NCBI GenBank assembly: GCA_965613025.1
Contig: CBFDUE010000117.1
Coordinates: forward strand, 1-5,917
Direction: 5' to 3'
Origin: CAYTXJ01 sp965613025
GTDB lineage: Bacteria > Desulfobacterota > DSM-4660 > Desulfatiglandales > JALVMZ01
Length of the DNA stretch: 5,917 nt
Shown here: positions 1-5,094 of the stretch, one piece after another
Layout: the number at the start of each line of letters is the position of its first letter
Numbering within the stretch: the first letter of the stretch is position 1
Made by a program: the position numbers and the translations under genes
The notes under the pieces: generated by a model
The model's input: only the letters and a program-made list of their open reading frames with translations
The model's database searches: none
Told to the model about the DNA's origin: nothing

Positions 1-32
1 CTCGTGGGCTCGGAGATGTGTATAAGAGACAG
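1..32. other. Nextera transposon adapter (artefact)
   Basis: Positions 14-32 read AGATGTGTATAAGAGACAG, the 19-bp Tn5 mosaic end used in Illumina Nextera kits. Positions 1-13 match the Read 2 (i7-side) extension CTCGTGGGCTCGG. This is library adapter left in the contig, not biology. Genomic sequence starts at 33. Confidence 0.98.
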
Positions 33-571
33 CTTTTAATACTTGGAAGATGGGGCTTATAAAAGTTAAAATCTTCTAAGAGATTTCTGTAGCGATCTTG
101 ATGCCTGAATACCAGAAATTCTTTAAAGTTAAGAGGGAAAAGCTCAAATTCAACTGTTCTTCCTATAAGGGAATTTTTGAATTTTTTTAAGGCAGCAATG
201 CTTGATGAACCTGTAAGATAAAGCTTAAACTCAGGGTAATGATCCACACAAAGCTTTACAAAATGTGAAGGATCTTCAAGCAGATGAAATTCATCAATAA
301 AGATCATTCCTCCTTTTCCTAAAAACTGCTTAAGTGCCTTGGGCCCCTGATCCAGTATATCCCTGTCTTCTGGATCTTCGGCATCAAAGTAAAAGGCCTC
401 CATCCCCTTATTATAATATCTTTGAACCAAAAGCTTTAGCAAACATGTCTTACCAGCTCTCCTTGGCCCCAGAATTACCACTGCTTCCTTCCTTCCCTCC
501 CATACTTTTACCTGATTTATTATATGTCTGGGAAATAGCTTCTCTACCATTATTTCCTTTATATCCAACAT
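33..571 (-). CDS. AAA_14/DUF4143-family ATPase, C-terminus cut by contig end
   Basis: This open frame runs off the left end, leaving 179 residues with no stop. The P-loop GPRRAGKT lies at residues 35-42 and Walker B MIFIDE at 89-94. A sensor-like LTGSSS follows at 119-124, then the family's L-x-G-R (LIGR, 135-138). This is the ATPase half of the AAA_14 plus DUF4143 family, whose members usually have about 400 residues and end in a nuclease-like domain. That half is missing here because the contig ends, not necessarily because the gene is broken. Their cellular role is poorly defined. ATG 571 is the first ATG after an in-frame TAG and has no Shine-Dalgarno. The ATG at 550 (residue 8) has AAAGGA four bases upstream and is a real alternative. 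The protein differs clearly in sequence from the intact ATPase at 1416-2678, so they are not recent duplicates. Confidence 0.88.
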
Positions 572-580
572 AGTAATACT

Positions 581-609
581 ATTTTGGAAAATTAATCCAA
601 AAAAGTCAA
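581..609 (-). promoter_or_regulatory. Candidate sigma70-type promoter for the left ATPase
   Basis: On the minus strand, TTGACT (604-609) is followed after 17 bp by CAAAAT (581-586). The -35 is 5/6 and the -10 is 4/6 to consensus. Transcription would begin near 574. That would make ATG 571 almost leaderless, or give ATG 550 a leader of about 24 nt containing AAAGGA. AT-rich sequence makes chance matches common. Confidence 0.4.
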
Positions 610-627
610 ACTATTTGAGAATTAATC
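587..627. repeat. 11-bp direct repeat flanking the promoter
   Basis: GAAAATTAATC (587-597) recurs as GAGAATTAATC (617-627), one mismatch, 30 bp apart, about three helical turns. The copies flank the candidate -35 of the ATPase at 33-571, a layout expected of paired operator half-sites. It is short and AT-rich, so chance is possible. Confidence 0.35.
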
Positions 628-668
628 TTAAATGCATGCTCCTTACCTTACCCATAATTGCACTGATC

Positions 669-1259
669 CTATCTATTGTGGGCCTTCTTGTCAGCTCCCT
701 TAATATTTAATGGAGGAAGTATCCTTCTCTTTGCAGGCAAGGGGATACAGATACCCTCTGGCACATATCTCTTTATAAGGGGGGTGTTTAGATCTGGGTA
801 GTCCTTCATCAGATCAAATTCAGAAAGATATGGATAACGCCTTATGTAGTCTTTTCGGCTAAGCACTAAGATAAAGAGTGAGCTATAAAATTGATCTCTT
901 TCAATTTCTTCCACATATTCTCTGTAGTTACATTTAAGCTCTGTTCCCCACTCTTTGCACTGAGGGTATCTCTCTTCATAGATCCTGCAGGATGCTTCAA
1001 GAATAAGATTCCCCTCATTTATATTAAAAGAGATTTCAAGCTCAGGGCAGGCAATCCTAAAGATATAGTGTGTGTAGGCTCTGAGGTATCTCTTATACTC
1101 CAAGATCCAGTAGAACTTATCTGATTTAAATCCCGTTGCTGGACTAAATTCATCCAATTCAAAAGAACAGCACTGCCCGTCAGAACATATCCTTGAAGAA
1201 AAATCTATCCTTTTAAGCAGGCCCTTTACATCCCAGGGGCTCAGTTTAAGCCTTGCCAC
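669..1259 (-). CDS. Cysteine-rich hypothetical protein, 196 aa
   Basis: I do not recognise this protein. It starts at GTG, and the choice is well supported: AAGGAG (1265-1270) lies five bases upstream. It has no signal peptide or membrane segment. Eight cysteines are spread through it: a cluster ICSDGQCC near the N-terminus, then IAC, ASC, PQC, LKC and GIC. That is many for a soluble protein and would suit metal binding or disulfides, but no standard zinc-finger spacing is seen. The middle is rich in Tyr, Arg and Glu and the last 15 residues are basic. It is divergent from the intact ATPase at 1416 and lies 97 bp upstream of the partial ATPase on the same strand, so co-transcription with the latter is possible. 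Its real coding status rests on the strong ribosome site and length. Confidence 0.75.
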   Translation of the reverse strand: MARLKLSPWDVKGLLKRIDFSSRICSDGQCCSFELDEFSPATGFKSDKFYWILEYKRYLRAYTHYIFRIACPELEISFNINEGNLILEASCRIYEERYPQCKEWGTELKCNYREYVEEIERDQFYSSLFILVLSRKDYIRRYPYLSEFDLMKDYPDLNTPLIKRYVPEGICIPLPAKRRILPPLNIKGADKKAHNR

Positions 1260-1351
1260 TTAATCTCCTTAAATATCAGATAAATCTTTTTAATTTTAAA
1301 TAAAAAATCTATAAAGATCCATGCAATTTTAAAAATGAAATCTCTAAAATC

Positions 1352-1411
1352 ATCTCAAAAACAGAGAATTTTCCTTGAAAATTATCTACTAAATTAGTAA
1401 ATTTTTGAGAT
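1352..1411. repeat. Nested inverted repeats before the ATPase start (three-way-junction potential)
   Basis: Perfect 10-bp arms ATCTCAAAAA (1352-1361) and TTTTTGAGAT (1402-1411) enclose two further dyads. These are AATTTTC-CTT-GAAAATT (1367-1383) and TACTAA-A-TTAGTA (1387-1399). The whole could fold as an outer stem with two hairpins, ending four bases before ATG 1416. It may be an operator cluster or a structured leader. All arms are AT-rich, which raises the odds of coincidence for each taken alone. Confidence 0.5.
1375..1403 (+). promoter_or_regulatory. Candidate promoter for the intact ATPase
   Basis: TTGAAA (1375-1380), 17 bp, then TAAATT (1398-1403). The -35 is 5/6 and the -10 is 4/6 to consensus. 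Predicted transcription start is near 1410, giving a leader of about six bases and no Shine-Dalgarno. Both hexamers overlap dyads of the 1352-1411 nest, so a protein bound there would block the promoter. Confidence 0.35.
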
Positions 1412-1415
1412 AAAA

Positions 1416-2678
1416 ATGATAGTAAAGAGGAGAATACTAAATAAGATCTATCCCTGGCTTGATAGCCCCCATATAATTGTAATTCATGGTGCAAGGAGGG
1501 CTGGAAAGACCATTTTGCTCAAGATATTAGAGAATGAACTGAAGAGGTTAAAAAAGAGTGTTCTCTACATGGCAGTGGATCAGATGCTCTTTGAACCCTT
1601 TTTTAAAGATCCTATCTCTTTTGAAAAATGGCTTAAAAAGGAGGGGTATCTGAACAGTGGTCCCCTTTATATACTCCTGGATGAAGTTCAGTATCTGTCT
1701 GATGCAGCTCTCTTTTTAAAGGTCTTATTTGACCGTTTGGGATCAAAGGTAAAACTGATTGTTTCAGGTTCCTCAAGCCTTGAACTTTCCATAGATAAGG
1801 CCCTTTTAACAGGAAGAAAGATTGAGTTCAGTCTTCAAAGGTTCTCCTTTCTTGAATTTCTCTCTTTGCGTCTTCAAAAAGATTTTGTAGATATGGCTCC
1901 TATTTCAGACCTTGCACAGATTAAAGAGATCTATTCCATTTATGGGCAAAGATTAAAGGAGCTCTTTTTAGAGTATATTACCTGGGGAGGGTATCCAGAG
2001 GTTATTCTTGAAGAGAATCCCCAAAAAAAGAGCATTCTTTTAAGGGAGATATTATCATCCTATATTGAAAAGGATGTCTCCGGCTTTTTAAGGATAAGGC
2101 AGGCTACAGCATTTAATAATCTTATAAGACTACTTGCCTCTCAGGTAGGCGGGCTTGTAAATAAGACAGAGATATGTAATACCCTTGGAATTAGGTTTGA
2201 AACCCTAAATTTCTATTTAGATATCCTCAAAAACACCTTTATCTTTGACTTCATACAACCATTTTTCCAAAATGTGCGAAAAGAGATCTCAAAAAGCCCT
2301 AAGGTCTATGCAAAGGATATGGGCATTGTATATTATGCCTTAAAGAGAAAATTTGATGAATATGCGCTAATTCCAGGAGAGATTATTGAAAACTTTGTCT
2401 ATCGTGAGCTTATGGAAAGATTTATTGAATCTGATATTCATTTCTACCGCACACTAAGCGGGGCAGAGATAGACTTTGTTGTTGAAGATAAAAAATTTTA
2501 TCTCATTGAAAGTAAATTTAGCAATCAAGAGAGGTTTCCAAAATCAATAAAAAATTTTATAAAAAATTATCTAAAAAATAGAAATCACTTAACTATTATT
2601 ATTACCAAGGAGGTATTTTCCTATGAAGGAGATATCATCTATCTTCCAGCGGTATGCTTCCCCCTGTGGGAATTTTAG
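1416..2678 (+). CDS. AAA_14/DUF4143-family ATPase with nuclease-like C-terminus, complete
   Basis: Full-length (420 aa) member of the AAA_14 plus DUF4143 family, the usual size. In order: P-loop GARRAGKT at 25-32; Walker B YILLDE at 85-90; sensor-like VSGSSS at 116-121; LTGR at 131-134; the family hallmark YITWGGYPEV at 187-196; SYIEKDV at 215-221; a helical region typical of DUF4143; and a PD-(D/E)xK-like core with D353, E365 and K367 (EIDFV, then LIESK). The protein should bind and hydrolyse ATP. DNA binding or cleavage by the C-terminus is inferred, and the physiological role of the family is not settled. ATG 1416 places the P-loop about 25 residues in, as is normal, but no Shine-Dalgarno precedes it. 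The PNPOx-like gene follows after 29 bp and may share its transcript. Such ATPases are often multicopy in thermophiles and archaea, as here. Confidence 0.93.
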   Translation: MIVKRRILNKIYPWLDSPHIIVIHGARRAGKTILLKILENELKRLKKSVLYMAVDQMLFEPFFKDPISFEKWLKKEGYLNSGPLYILLDEVQYLSDAALFLKVLFDRLGSKVKLIVSGSSSLELSIDKALLTGRKIEFSLQRFSFLEFLSLRLQKDFVDMAPISDLAQIKEIYSIYGQRLKELFLEYITWGGYPEVILEENPQKKSILLREILSSYIEKDVSGFLRIRQATAFNNLIRLLASQVGGLVNKTEICNTLGIRFETLNFYLDILKNTFIFDFIQPFFQNVRKEISKSPKVYAKDMGIVYYALKRKFDEYALIPGEIIENFVYRELMERFIESDIHFYRTLSGAEIDFVVEDKKFYLIESKFSNQERFPKSIKNFIKNYLKNRNHLTIIITKEVFSYEGDIIYLPAVCFPLWEF

Positions 2679-2694
2679 CTCTTTATTCTTTAAC

Positions 2695-2704
2695 AGGAGA
2701 GAGG
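2695..2704 (+). promoter_or_regulatory. Ribosome binding site deciding the PNPOx-like start
   Basis: AGGAGAGAGG lies three bases before ATG 2708, with its AGGAGA core seven bases away. It favours ATG 2708 over the longer in-frame start at 2654, which overlaps the upstream ATPase and would add 18 residues outside the conserved domain. Confidence 0.7.
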
Positions 2705-2707
2705 CCA

Positions 2708-3091
2708 ATGAATATTGAATACCTTAGGCAAATCTTTAAAAGAGATGGAATAGGTATCATGGGAAGTGCAGACCAAAAAGGTTGGGTAGATCTTGCTATT
2801 TACAGCCCCCCTTTAATAGATCCAGAGGGAAATCTTATCTTTGGTGCAACACAGAGGCTTACCTACCATAATCTCAGTGAAAACCCCCATGCAATGTTTA
2901 TGTATATATGCATGGATAAGGGCTGGGAAGGGGTAAGGATAAGAATTACCCTGATAAGAGATGAATCTTCAGGCCCCATGCTTGAAAGATTAAAGAGGCG
3001 ATTTGAGGAGATGGGATACACCGCCTTAGCCTCTGAGATATGCCATGCCCTCTATTTCAAGGTGGAGGATATCTGGCCCTTAAAGGGCTGA
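2708..3091 (+). CDS. Pyridoxamine 5'-phosphate oxidase-like FMN-binding split-barrel protein
   Basis: This 127-aa protein fits the compact PNPOx-like split beta-barrel family, whose members bind FMN (some bind F420 or heme) as dimers. The opening LRQIFKRDGIGIMGSAD is a typical first helix and strand. IFGATQRLTYHNLSENPHA at about residues 44-62 is the family's cofactor-phosphate loop, in which an R/T pair is followed by N-L-x-x-N-P. The C-terminal ALYFKVEDIWPL is the usual final strand. Substrate is unknown; PdxH-type PLP synthesis is unlikely for so short a form, and a flavin-dependent reductase or cofactor carrier role is more likely. It follows the intact ATPase by 29 bp. Its last 40 bases overlap the convergent nucleotidyltransferase gene, with both stops intact. 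Confidence 0.85.
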   Translation: MNIEYLRQIFKRDGIGIMGSADQKGWVDLAIYSPPLIDPEGNLIFGATQRLTYHNLSENPHAMFMYICMDKGWEGVRIRITLIRDESSGPMLERLKRRFEEMGYTALASEICHALYFKVEDIWPLKG

Positions 3092-3729
3092 TTTAAAAGC
3101 TCTTTTGTTATATTCCTTAGCCCATCCTTTACCTGCTCCCACTTAATATCCCAGAGAAGCCCAGGATCTGGCTCTTTATCTGCATCGTCAAAGTATGTAA
3201 GCCCAAAGACAATTGAAGATACATCATTCAGCCCATATTTCTTTTTTGTAAGCTCAAGAAGCCCCTCTAATGTTAAACCCCCCTTTATGATAGCGTAAAT
3301 ATCAAAAAAATCTCTCTTAGATCCCCTCTGTGAAATCGAAATCAGCTTCATGCAACCCATGTCTTCAAGGGATGCTATATGACAACCAAAATCTCTTAAT
3401 AATACCAACGGTCTTACTAAAGGATAGGGGTAGAAAAAAAAGCTAACCTTCACATCCTCTATCTCAATATGTAAGGTATCCTTAGAAAAAAAATTAGTCT
3501 TTAAACTTAAATTCCCCTTTTTTAAATCTTCTATTAATTTAAATGGTTCTGGAAACTTATCAGCACAAAACCAGTCCATATCAACAGAGATCCTATGTCC
3601 AAGATAGAGTGCCACCCCAGTTCCACCTGCCATATAAAACCCATATCTATTAGTAATGCTACCAAGAGATCTTAATACCAATCTTTGTTTTTCACTTAAT
3701 ATTTCACTATAGAGATGCCTTAAACTCAT
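3052..3729 (-). CDS. AbiEii/AbiGii-type nucleotidyltransferase, toxin-like
   Basis: The 225-aa protein has the DNA polymerase beta-like nucleotidyltransferase signature of the AbiEii/AbiGii toxin family. AGGTGVALYLGHRISVDMDWF begins at residue 34, with GGTG at 35-38, H45-R46 and the metal-binding pair D50 and D52. VSFFFYPYPLV follows at 95-105, IASLEDMGCMKL at 118-129 and KRDFFDIY at 138-145. All core motifs are present, so it is probably active. Relatives transfer nucleotides to tRNA or other targets and arrest growth, with the partner protein restraining them. The target here is unknown, and many such chromosomal proteins have no proven toxicity. ATG 3729 directly follows the TAG of the upstream small gene (TAGATG) and has no good Shine-Dalgarno, so translation is probably coupled. 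Its tail overlaps the convergent PNPOx-like gene by 40 bp. Confidence 0.87.
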   Translation of the reverse strand: MSLRHLYSEILSEKQRLVLRSLGSITNRYGFYMAGGTGVALYLGHRISVDMDWFCADKFPEPFKLIEDLKKGNLSLKTNFFSKDTLHIEIEDVKVSFFFYPYPLVRPLVLLRDFGCHIASLEDMGCMKLISISQRGSKRDFFDIYAIIKGGLTLEGLLELTKKKYGLNDVSSIVFGLTYFDDADKEPDPGLLWDIKWEQVKDGLRNITKELLNQPFKGQISSTLK

Positions 3730-4035
3730 CTATCTATCCCATATCTTTCTCAATGGATCAGCTAACCATCTATCCACCTCTTCATGGGGAAGATCAAAGA
3801 TGGTTTCAAAAAACCTGAGCCTTCTCTTTTCAATCCCTCTCCCCTTAGATTTCAATATTACCTCCCTTATCTCTTTATCACCAAATAGGTCTCTTAACTC
3901 TCTTATATCACTTAGGGTTCCGCAGCAAAGCACCTTATGGATAATAAATTCTTTGTGTTTATCCACACTGAGACTGTCCAGTCGGTATTGCCAAAAAAGA
4001 TGCTTAAATCTGTTAATTATTTCAAAATCTTCCAT
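3730..4035 (-). CDS. DUF6922-like small protein, probable antitoxin partner
   Basis: This 101-aa protein has features I associate with the DUF6922 family, often found just before AbiEii-like nucleotidyltransferases: FKHLFWQYRLDSLSVDKHKEFIIHKVL near the N-terminus, then a GTLSDIRELRDLFG helix pair, and a basic segment SKGRGIEKRR before FFETIFDL. It is charged, lacks membrane segments and is likely helical. Position and gene order (small gene first, toxin-like enzyme second, no gap) suggest it binds or silences the enzyme and may bind DNA, but no confident helix-turn-helix is visible. ATG 4035 has no Shine-Dalgarno. A promoter ending seven bases upstream predicts a leaderless message. It differs from AbiEi, the winged-helix antitoxin of classical AbiE systems. 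Confidence 0.8.
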   Translation of the reverse strand: MEDFEIINRFKHLFWQYRLDSLSVDKHKEFIIHKVLCCGTLSDIRELRDLFGDKEIREVILKSKGRGIEKRRLRFFETIFDLPHEEVDRWLADPLRKIWDR

Positions 4036-4042
4036 ATTTCTT

Positions 4043-4071
4043 ATTATGATTGATTATTTTGAAATATTCAA
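4043..4071 (-). promoter_or_regulatory. Promoter for the toxin-antitoxin-like pair, leaderless
   Basis: On the minus strand TTGAAT (4066-4071), an exact 17-bp spacer and CATAAT (4043-4048, 5/6 to consensus). The -10 ends only seven bases from ATG 4035, so transcription should start at or within a base or two of the ATG. This is the best promoter match in the window attached to a gene. Confidence 0.6.
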
Positions 4072-4086
4072 GTAACCATTTATTTT
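4059..4086 (+). promoter_or_regulatory. Candidate promoter for EamA gene sharing a palindrome
   Basis: TTGAAA (4059-4064), 16 bp, TATTTT (4081-4086), reading toward the EamA gene. Its -35 and the minus-strand -35 at 4066-4071 lie on the two halves of the dyad TTGAA-ATA-TTCAA (4059-4071). One bound protein could therefore control both directions. The -10 is only 4/6. Confidence 0.35.
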
Positions 4087-4098
4087 AAGATATATCTT
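4087..4098. repeat. 12-bp perfect palindrome in EamA leader
   Basis: AAGATATATCTT is identical on both strands. It lies right after the candidate -10 and just before the GGAG ribosome site at 4103-4106, where an operator would sit. The centre is pure AT, so chance cannot be excluded. Confidence 0.35.
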
Positions 4099-4114
4099 CA
4101 TTGGAGTTTTAATT

Positions 4115-4525
4115 ATGAATCAGTGGGTTATTCCAGCAATTGGATCATTTCTTCTTTGGGGACTATGGAGCTTTCTTCCAAAGATTATCACAAGGTATAT
4201 AAGTCCACAGAGTGTGGTATTTTATGAAGTAATAGGGGGTATAATATTTACAATTATTATGCTTTCTGCCTTTAACTTCAGACCAGATCCCCACCTAAGA
4301 GGTGCTATCCTATCTGTAGTTGCAGGAATAATAGGATTTGCAGGATCACTCTGCTTCTTCTATGCGGTATCTTATGGCCCCATCTCACTTATCTCTGTAT
4401 TTTCTGCACTCTACCCTATTATTGCCATATTGCTTGCAACCCTATTTTTAGGTGAAACCCTTACCCTTAAACAGATTGTAGGAATTGTGCTTGGATTGAT
4501 CTCCATAACCCTTATTGTATCCTGA
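4115..4525 (+). CDS. Single-domain EamA (DMT superfamily) membrane transporter
   Basis: A 136-aa inner-membrane protein with five hydrophobic segments, roughly residues 4-22, 33-53, 63-85, 90-111 and 118-136. The pattern is that of one EamA repeat: an N-terminal WGLWSFLPK helix, AVSYGPISLISVFSALYPIIAILLATLFLGE near the end of the repeat, and a short last helix. Most DMT exporters have two such repeats and about 300 residues. Half-size members like this occur and probably act as dimers, in the manner of small multidrug transporters. Substrate cannot be told. ATG 4115 follows GGAG (4103-4106) by eight bases, a good site. The frame ends in a natural TGA after the fifth segment, so it looks complete rather than truncated. 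It is divergent from the toxin-antitoxin-like pair and precedes csx20 by 79 bp. Confidence 0.9.
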   Translation: MNQWVIPAIGSFLLWGLWSFLPKIITRYISPQSVVFYEVIGGIIFTIIMLSAFNFRPDPHLRGAILSVVAGIIGFAGSLCFFYAVSYGPISLISVFSALYPIIAILLATLFLGETLTLKQIVGIVLGLISITLIVS

Positions 4526-4604
4526 TAGAAACATTTCCATTATTCTATGAAAGGCTAAGTTGATATAGAGGCTACAAAAAGATTAAAGATGAGGAGGAAG
4601 TTAG

Positions 4605-5000
4605 ATGAAGCGTATGTTTCTATGCTTTAATCATGAACTCACCAGAGAGCAGATTCAGGATGCAAAGAGAAATCTAAATATAGACGAGTTTATTCATCTA
4701 CCTTCCAGGTTAAAAAAGTTGTGGCAGAATATCCCTCCAGATCTTTTAGATATATCTTCCTATCTAAAGCCTATTATTGATTGGCTTAAAACTAAAACCA
4801 GAGAAGGAGACCTTATCCTGGTTCAGGGAGATTTTGGTGCCACCTATCTAATTGTTCAATTTGCCTTTAAAGAAGGGTTAATCCCGGTATATGCCACCAC
4901 CAAAAGAGAGGTAATAGAAAAGAAGATGCCAGATGGAAAGGTGGAAATGATTCATCAATTTAGACATGTAATCTTTAGAAGATACAGACAGCTACCATAA
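4605..5000 (+). CDS. csx20: CRISPR-associated protein Csx20 (type III accessory)
   Basis: This 131-aa protein carries the pattern I know for Csx20: an opening FLCFNHELTREQ, then LPSRLKKLWQNIPPDL at residues 32-47, a central EGDLILVQGDFGATYL at 67-82, GLIPVYATTKREVIE at 91-105 and the closing FRHVIFRRY at 119-127. Length is normal. Csx20 is a small protein with a Rossmann-like fold found beside type III CRISPR-Cas loci. It has been linked to cyclic oligoadenylate signalling, and I recall it being proposed as a ring nuclease that degrades the messenger. That role is family knowledge, not visible here. ATG 4605 has a strong GAGGAGG (4591-4597) seven bases upstream. No cas10, effector, cas1 or repeat array lies in the window, so it appears orphan as far as the contig shows. 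The nearest neighbours are an EamA transporter and a decayed ATPase. Confidence 0.8.
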   Translation: MKRMFLCFNHELTREQIQDAKRNLNIDEFIHLPSRLKKLWQNIPPDLLDISSYLKPIIDWLKTKTREGDLILVQGDFGATYLIVQFAFKEGLIPVYATTKREVIEKKMPDGKVEMIHQFRHVIFRRYRQLP

Positions 5001-5012
5001 ATTTGCATTTCC

Positions 5013-5036
5013 CATATTAAATATGCTTGATTTTTT
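5013..5036 (+). terminator. Weak candidate terminator after csx20
   Basis: A 5-bp stem CATAT-TAA-ATATG (5013-5025) is followed five bases later by six T residues (5031-5036). The position suits csx20 termination, but the stem is short and nearly all AT, so folding would be weak, particularly in a thermophile. Confidence 0.2.
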
Positions 5037-5045
5037 AAAAGACAG

Positions 5046-5061
5046 TTACATTAAAATGTAA
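5046..5061. promoter_or_regulatory. Palindromic operator-like site 1
   Basis: TTACATTAAAATGTAA consists of perfect 6-bp half-sites TTACAT and ATGTAA around four bases, preceded by AG. It is one of two copies with different centres, which argues for selection on the half-sites. Confidence 0.65.
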
Positions 5062-5078
5062 TTGAATTCAAAAAATAG

Positions 5079-5094
5079 TTACATCTGGATGTAA
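5079..5094. promoter_or_regulatory. Palindromic operator-like site 2
   Basis: TTACATCTGGATGTAA has the same half-sites as site 1, extended to 7 bp, also preceded by AG. Its centre is 33 bp from that of site 1, about three helical turns, so both would face the same side of DNA. It ends exactly one base before ATG 5095 of the decayed ATPase, so a bound dimer would also cover the translation start region. Confidence 0.65.

Noticed and set aside
334..573. 79-codon plus-strand frame
   Set aside because: It lies antisense within the ATPase at 33-571, which carries clear P-loop and Walker B motifs; the plus frame is a proline/leucine-rich shadow.
891..1124. 77-codon plus-strand frame
   Set aside because: Antisense to the 669-1259 gene, with no ribosome site or recognisable motif.
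1309..1494. 61-codon minus-strand frame
   Set aside because: It crosses the dyad nest and the start of the intact ATPase; no motif or start signal.
2654..2707. Longer N-terminus for the PNPOx-like protein
   Set aside because: The 18 extra residues overlap the upstream ATPase and lack a ribosome site, whereas ATG 2708 has AGGAGAGAGG.
3800..4075. 91-codon plus-strand frame
   Set aside because: Antisense to the DUF6922-like gene; composition is that of a reverse-strand shadow.
5046..5094. Start of a CRISPR array
   Set aside because: Only two short palindromic units 33 bp apart, with no repeat-length identity across them and no third copy.
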